A DNA stretch of 64,000 bases, taken from positions 404,338-468,337 of the forward strand of contig MU385752.1 in assembly GCA_022497155.1 (NCBI GenBank), read 5' to 3'. The notes under the pieces were generated by a model. It did no database searches, had not been told where the DNA came from, and saw nothing but the letters and a program-made list of their open reading frames with translations. The stretch comes from Whalleya microplaca (Eukaryota > Ascomycota > Sordariomycetes > Xylariales > Xylariaceae). The translations under genes were made by a program, and so were the position numbers. The first letter of the stretch is position 1. Each line of letters opens with the position of its first letter. This document shows, piece after piece, positions 57,601-64,000 of the stretch.

Positions 57601-57974
57601 TTATAATATATATATAAATTAAATAATATATATATATAAATTAAAAAATATAAATATAAATTATTATAAAATAAAATAAAAATTATAATATAATATAATA
57701 AATAAATATAATTATATAATATTTTAATATAATATATATAAAATAATAATAAATTTTTTTATTATTATTAAAATAAATTAATAATTTAATTTTATTATAT
57801 AAAATTTTATATATATTTTATTTAATTTAATAATATTATTAAATATAAAATATTATAAATTTTATTAAAAAATATTAAAAAAAATTTATTATTTTAATAA
57901 TAAATAAATTTAATAATAATATAAAAAATATTATTTTAAAACGTATAATATAAAAATTAAAGCAGCTAAACGAT

Positions 57975-58060
57975 TATTTTTAAGAGGGGCGGCTTAAATA
58001 TACGGATTTATTATACGACTTTTTGCGGCCCCGACATACATTTCCTAATAACTATTCCTG
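57975..58060 (+). repeat. GC-headed subtelomeric repeat, copy B (partial)
   Basis: Contains GAGGGGCGGCTTAAATATAC, then GACTTTTTGCGGCCCCGACA and TTTCCTAATAACTATT, matching copies A and C but lacking the GCC-rich middle and tail. Intermediate in mutation level. Confidence 0.8.
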
Positions 58061-59727
58061 TTAAGCCTTAGCTATAGCTACACATATTATATATAAGTTC
58101 TTTCGGGACTCATTATCAATTAATAAATTAAGCTTTATTATATTAATAAGTCTTATAATTAGTAGCACTTATAAAAGGTCGCGCCGACTTATATAATATA
58201 AAAAAATCATTTTCTTTTTATTAAGCCCGTTAATTAACTGCTTATATAATAACAGTTTTAAATTATATCGATAAATTAATAACGTTTTCGCTAAAAATTT
58301 ATCAAATATATATAATAATTAACAACTTTAAAAAAATTATTACTAATATATAATAATATTTATTTTCCCTTTACCTTAAATAAATTTCGATATAGTTTCG
58401 ATTAGGTTTTTTATATCGTTATTTAATAACTTAATATATAAATCGCTATATATATATAAAAATAATAACTTATATATATATATAAACAAAATTAATTAAA
58501 TTTAATATATTAAACTTATAAGCCGAAATAGCTAGAAAACTCCTTTTAAACTAACTTTATTAACCTTTTATTTTTAACTATTTCTAATTTCGATATTAAT
58601 ATTAATATTAACTACTGCTATTAATATCCCGTATACCCGTACTTTTATCCCTATTTAAACTTATATTATTATATTATTAAAAAGCTTAAAATAATGTTTT
58701 AAACGTTACCGCATTTATTAATAAATATTTATAATATAAAATAATTATTAAATTAAAAGGTAATACCTTATAAAGAATTATCGATTACGCTTTATATATC
58801 GGAATATAACAGCTAATAATTTAATAATAATAGCCGATAACGAAATAAACGTTTTAATTTAAAGGTATTAAAAATATAAGCTATAATAACGAATAATATA
58901 TAAACAAATATAAGTTATAATAAGCTATTTATTTAATTAATAAGTTTATTAAAATTTAGCTACTTATTAATAATACTTTAAATACTAACGATAATTAAAA
59001 TTAGCTTAATAATTAAAATTAACCCGTTAATTAAAATTAGTAATTACTAACTTAATTAATTAAAAAAAAACAAGAGCTATTTAATAACGACAATAATATA
59101 AAAAAGAAAAAAAATAATAATTTATTAACAAAAGCTTTAAAACCTTAATATATATATATATATAATTTAATAGCTTTATTTTTAATTTAATTAATAACTT
59201 ATTTATTAATAGCTTATTTATTAATAACTCACTCGTTAATAAATTAATTTTTTACATATTTTTTATATAAAATTATTTAAAAACTTTATTAAAATTTTAT
59301 TTAATTAATCCGACACTAATTAAAAATCATTAAAAACTAGTCGAAAAAATATTATAAAATATAATAAAGCTATAAAAATAATAATAAAACTTATTATTAT
59401 TAACCGACTTTTTAATTAAAAAATTTATAAAAAAATTATAAATAATAAAAACACTATTAAATAATACTTATATAATTAATTAAAAATAATAAAATTAAAA
59501 ATAATAAAATTAATAACGAAATTAAAATCGATAAAAAAGCTATTAAAAATTTTTACCGCTAATACCGAATCGACTATTACCGCTATTATTAAGCCTAAAT
59601 TAACCCTTATTACCGCCGCTAACCCTTAATTAATAAGGAAATTATCGATTACTACTGCCACCACTTATACCGCCAGTACTTATACCGCTACTATTTATAA
59701 TAAATAAAAAATCCTAGGACGTATAAC
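58061..59727. other. AT-rich degenerate DNA, no gene
   Basis: About 1.7 kb of low-complexity AT-rich sequence with CpA depletion. The last 150 bases before the GC-rich repeat contain ACCGCT-type near-repeats. No coding sense could be recovered. Confidence 0.6.
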
Positions 59728-59985
59728 GTGGATGGCGAGATAGCCCGACGACCATTTTTGGGTGAGGCGGCCCAAGCGCGCGGACCCACTACGCGATTTT
59801 TTGCGACCCCGACGTCCATTTCCCGACGACCATTTCGCCAGCCGCCCGCCGGCCGCCCGCCGGCCGCCCGCCACCTGCTAAAATACCTTTTCGGCCCGAA
59901 AAATTTTTTTTTTTCGACTTTTTTATTTATAAAGTTTTTTAATTTTTTTAAAAAAAAATTATATAAATAATATATATATAAATTA
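59728..59985 (+). repeat. GC-headed subtelomeric repeat, copy C (not RIP-mutated)
   Basis: A sharp GC island inside the AT block. It includes GGTGAGGCGGCCCAAGCGCG, TACGCGATTTTTTGCGACCC and GACGTCCATTTCCCGACGAC, then three tandem units of the type CCGCCCGCCGG, then TTTTCGGCCCGAAAAATTTT and a T-rich then A-rich tail. CA and TG dinucleotides are intact. An 80-codon open frame here is a by-product of the GC-rich composition. Confidence 0.88.
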
Positions 59986-61130
59986 AATAATATATATATA
60001 TATAATATATATAAAATAATAATAAATTTTTTTATTATTTATTAATAAAATAAATTAATAATTTTTATTATATTTATAATAATTATAATATATTTAAAAA
60101 ATTTATTTATTATAATTATTATTTAAAAAATATTATTATTAAAATAAAAATAAAAAATTATATTATATATATATATATATTATAAATATATAATAAAATT
60201 AATTATTTAATAAATAAATATTTTATAAATATATATATATATATTAATTATAATATATTATAATAAAATAAAAAAATTATAAATATTAATAATAACTTAA
60301 AAATTATTAAAAACGTTTTAAAATTATATTATAAAATATTTTATAAAATAATTTATAATAAATTATATATTTATATTTAATTAATTTTTTTTTATTTACT
60401 TTATTAAATAATTAAATATATATATATATAAATAACTTTAATAATTATTATATATATTTATTTTTATTTTATTCCGATATTTTATTTTAAAATATTTAAT
60501 TTATTAATAATAATTATTTAAAATATATATTATTAAATTTATTTTTATATATAAATTATTTTATTTTATTTAATAATTATTTATTTTTTATATAAATTAA
60601 ATTAAATTATATAATTAATAATTAATTAATTATTTTATTTATATATTATATTTATATTATTTATTATTTATAATTTATAAATTTTTTTATATATTAAAAA
60701 TATAAAATATAATAATATTAAAAATATTAAACCGTATATTTTTATATATAAACTTATTTATTTTATATAAATAATAATAATAAATTTATTATATTTAATA
60801 TATAATTAAATATAATTAGCTATTAATATATATATAATTTATATAAATAATAATATTAAATAATATTTTTTTATATATTTTAATATATTTTATTACTTAA
60901 ATATTATTTTTAATAATAAAAAAACCTTTAATAATAAAAAAGCTATTAATTATTATTATTAATTATAATTAATTAATTTATTATTATTTATTAATAATTA
61001 TTAAAAAAGCTTATAAAAAAGTTACTTTATTTAATTTATTATTATTATAATTATTATTATTATTAATTATAATTATTTAATTTATTAAAAGTTATAATTA
61101 ATTATAACTAATTAATTTATTATTATTTAA

Positions 61131-61166
<36 letters not shown>

Positions 61167-61299
61167 AGCGATTTAATTTATTATTTTAAGGTTTTTAAAG
61201 TAAAATTTCCTTTTTAAATTTAAAAGTTAAGCATTTAAATATAAAGCATGTTTTTTTTTAAATTTTTTCGCTATATAAACGCTAGTTAAAAAATTAAAA

Positions 61300-61510
61300 A
61301 AATATAATAAAATAAAAAAATTATAAATATTAATAATAATTTAAAAATTATTAAAAGCCTTTTAAAATTATATTATAAATTATTTTATAAAATATTTTAT
61401 AATATAACTTTAAAAAGTTTTTTATAAAATATTTTATAATATAACTTTAAAAAGTTTTTAATAAGTTTTAAATTATTATTAATATTTATAATTTTTTATT
61501 TTATTATAAT
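61300..61510. repeat. AT-rich inverted repeat with internal tandem duplication
   Basis: The left arm (about 61,305-61,355; contains TTATAAATATTAATAATAAT) is complementary to the right arm (about 61,460-61,510; ATTATTATTAATATTTATAA). The interior carries two tandem copies of a unit reading TTTTATAAAATATTTTATAA plus TATAACTTTAAAAAG. The left arm also recurs directly near 60,265-60,350. Confidence 0.7.
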
Positions 61511-61600
61511 ATAATTTTATTTATATTAATATAAATTAATTTTAAAATATTATTTTTTATATATAAATTATAATAAAAAAATAATATATTATATTTTAAA

Positions 61601-61641
<41 letters not shown>

Positions 61642-62189
61642 ATTTAAAATAATTTAATTACTTTATTTTTAATTTTTAATTTACTAGTAATTTAAAAAAT
61701 TTATATATTAAAATTAAATAAATTTAATAAAATAAAAAATTTAAAAAAATTAAATAAAAATATAATTATTTAAATTATAAAATATTATAAATAACTTTTT
61801 ATTATATTAAATTTATTATTTAATATATATTATAAATTAAATTAAATTAAATATTAATTATAATAATATAAATTAAAATTTTAAATATATTATATTATAA
61901 AAAAATTAATTTATTTAATATATAAATATAATAATATAAATATAAAAAATAATTAATAATAAATTTTATTAATTATATTAAAAAATTATATATTTATAAT
62001 ATAATAATATAAATAATTTAATTTAATTTAATAATTTAAAAAAAATAATATATATTAAATATATATTATTAAAAATTATAAAATAAAAAATAAAGAATTA
62101 ATTAATTATTATATTATTACGGCATAAGCTTTATAAAGTATTATAAAGCTTTATAAACTATAATATACCTTAAGCCCCGTATATATAAC

Positions 62190-62345
62190 TTGCCGAATTA
62201 TATATTTAATTAAATAATTTAAGTAATTAAATAAGGAGGTTTTTTTAAATTAAGTTATTATATAATAATTAGCTAACCTTTTACTTTTTACCTTATAATT
62301 TTTTAGTAATATATACTTATTATATAATACGCGCTATTTTTTTTT
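62190..62345 (+). repeat. AT-rich direct repeat, distal copy
   Basis: Less mutated partner of 57440-57600, with GGAGGTTTTTTTAAATTAAG and ACGCGCTATT retained. Sequence from here to the telomere is another degenerate element with scattered GC words but no readable frame. Confidence 0.7.
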
Positions 62346-63902
62346 AAGCCGTTATATAATTATAAGGTTTTTTAGTATTAAATTTAATTAATTTCGCTAT
62401 CGAATTAATTTAACCCCTTTTTTAATTAGTATAATTAATTAATTACCCGTTAAATTTTTTTTTAATCGGCAGCTTAGCTTTTTTTTTATTAGGTATTATA
62501 ATACTTTTAACTAGTTATACTTTTTTATATAATAACGAGATTTTTTTTTAATTTTTTAAACAGCTAGCAAAATATACCGATAATTAATAGTTTTACTTTA
62601 AAAATTATTAGTTAAGTTTACTAATAGTTAATTAAATTAACGATTTTTTAATATAATTAATAAAATCTCCCGTTAGTTATTTTTTATTTTTACGCCGTTA
62701 TTTTTATATATTTAATAAGCTAGTTTTTTTATAATAAAATATATTTAAAACTTTAATTAATCCCGTTATAATTAATGTTTAATTTAATTCGGTTTATATT
62801 ATATATCGGATATTTTTTTTTAATTAATATGTTAATTTTCCGGCGATTTAAAAAATACCCTTTTATTTGATTTTCGACTTAATTTATATAAACGTAAGGC
62901 CGAAAATTTTGTCTTTTTTTCTTTTTTATAGCGGTAATAACTTTTATTAATAATAATAAGCTTAATGCCGTTTTTTAAGCCTTACGTATTAAATTTATTT
63001 TTAAATTTAATATTTATATCGGCACGTTAAAAACTAATTATAAAAGTTACGTTTAATAATTTTAAGCCGATAAAATTTTTATTAAATTTAAGTTTAATAT
63101 TATAAAAACTATTTATAATATTTTATTATTTAAGTAATTACGCTTTTAATTAATTTTTTTAGATTTTTTTATTTTATTAAGTTTTTTTAACTTTAATATA
63201 TAAATTTTTTAAATTGCCGGTAAATTAAAAATTAATAGCGAAATAATTAAATTATTTTAAACTAAATTTTATTATATATATATTTATTTCGAGCTTAAAA
63301 TATAATATATTGTTTTTTTTATTATAATTTATATATAAAAAAACGGCGTTTAAAATTATTAAACTATTTTAAATACTTTAAAATTAATTTACGTTAATTT
63401 AAATAAAGCTATATAAATAATAGCTAAGTTTTAATTTATTATATAAAATTTTAATAAGTTTATTTATATCTTTTTTAATATAATAATACCGATAAATTTA
63501 AAAAGCTAATAAAAATTTTTTTTTAAAAAATACCGGATTAATTATTTATATTATATTATAAATAATAAATTAAAATAAAAGCTTTTTAAAAAAGTTTTAA
63601 TATTAAATATTTATAATAAATTTATTTTATAATTTTACCGGTAATTAAGCTTTTATATTTTAGCTTTTTATAATTTTAATGTTATAAATATTTTTATTAA
63701 TATTATTTATATATATAAAATTAACGTTAAAACTATATTTAAAAATATTTCCGAAAATAATATTTAACTATTTAAAATTACATTATTTTAAATTCCCAAA
63801 AACTTAATAATTATATTTAATACTTATAAAAAATGTTATATTAAAAAATATTTTTAATAATATTAACGTTATAATAATATAATTTATAATATTATAAAAT
63901 GC
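62346..63902. other. Telomere-proximal degenerate DNA, no gene
   Basis: About 1.55 kb of AT-rich, apparently RIP-mutated sequence between the last repeat and the telomere. It retains more CG and CC words than the central block, so it may be a mutated element or a dead subtelomeric gene, but no motif could be read on either strand. Confidence 0.55.
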
Positions 63903-64000
63903 TTAGGGTTAGGGTTAGGGTTAGGGTTAGGGTTAGGGTTAGGGTTAGGGTTAGGGTTAGGGTTAGGGTTAGGGTTAGGGTTAGGGTTAGGGTTAGGGTT
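63903..64000 (+). repeat. Telomere, (TTAGGG)n
   Basis: Sixteen uninterrupted TTAGGG units plus a partial unit reach the window end. The G-rich strand runs 5' to 3' outward, so this is the right-hand chromosome terminus. The junction with unique DNA (AAAATGC) is abrupt. Confidence 0.98.

Larger units (their letters stand above)
45300..63902. other. AT-rich, RIP-mutated subtelomeric block
   Basis: About 18.6 kb in which base composition abruptly changes to very high A+T. TA, AA and TT dominate, while CA and TG dinucleotides are almost absent in long stretches (for example 47,161-47,220 has neither) although CG, CC and CT remain. This is the footprint of repeat-induced point mutation, which converts CpA to TpA in duplicated DNA of ascomycetes. 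No intact gene is present. Inside lie an LTR retrotransposon, three copies of a GC-rich repeat and many low-complexity AT stretches, including an AT microsatellite near 61,605-61,638. DNA of this kind is normally heterochromatic. Confidence 0.95.

Noticed and set aside
59728..59970. 80-codon open frame in the GC island
   Set aside because: It is created by the GC-rich repeat head; the C-terminal half is Phe/Lys from T- and A-runs, and copies A and B show no preserved frame.
45300..63902. CRISPR-like regular repeats in the AT-rich block
   Set aside because: Repetition is low-complexity AT sequence and dispersed element copies, not equal repeats with unique spacers; the organism is eukaryotic.

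Overview
This window is the right-hand end of a chromosome of a filamentous ascomycete, most likely a Sordariomycete-type Pezizomycotina. The evidence is short GT..AG introns of 43-107 nt inside ordinary fungal genes, fungal-only families (HET proteins, GPI-type secreted proteins, GH79 beta-glucuronidase, small cysteine-rich secreted proteins), a long AT-rich block with the signature of repeat-induced point mutation (RIP), and a terminal TTAGGG array. The species cannot be named from the sequence.

Layout. Positions 1-15 kb hold conserved or housekeeping genes: a secreted GPI-like protein (-), cyclin H of TFIIK (+), a small DNA-damage/LEA-like protein (+), a cysteine-rich GPI-type protein (-), a four-exon GH79 beta-glucuronidase (-), a short-chain dehydrogenase without a recognisable 5' end (-) and a Nudix ADP-ribose pyrophosphatase (+). 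From 15 to 27 kb the content becomes lineage-specific: an unrecognised 443-residue protein (-), a decayed coiled-coil gene (+), a 731-residue degenerate DEAH/RHA-type helicase (+), a zinc-knuckle protein whose frame breaks in an Arg/Gly-rich tract (+), a zinc-cluster fragment, a three-exon protein of unknown function (-), and a gene with an internal stop (+). From 29 to 36 kb are two small secreted cysteine-rich proteins, a classical SDR and a HHxxxDG acyltransferase. From 38 to 45 kb are a frameshifted second copy of the helicase-like gene, a badly decayed HET-like pseudogene, a probable solo LTR, and a HET gene whose 5' part runs into the AT-rich block and carries tandem stops.

From about 45.3 kb to 63.9 kb the DNA is extremely AT-rich and CpA-poor, with no intact gene. 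It holds a RIP-mutated LTR retrotransposon (45,994-57,430, LTRs about 228 bp) and three copies of a GC-rich subtelomeric repeat, of which only the third (about 59.73-59.9 kb) looks unmutated. The last 98 bases are telomere repeats.

The most interesting signal is the pair of degenerate helicase-like genes. Both keep a Walker A P-loop, but DEAH (motif II) and SAT (motif III) are replaced, and each lies near a CCHC zinc-knuckle sequence. This may be an undescribed, rapidly decaying subtelomeric family. Exon boundaries were derived by hand from splice motifs and reading-frame continuity. Function calls rest on motifs recognised by eye; no database search was run.
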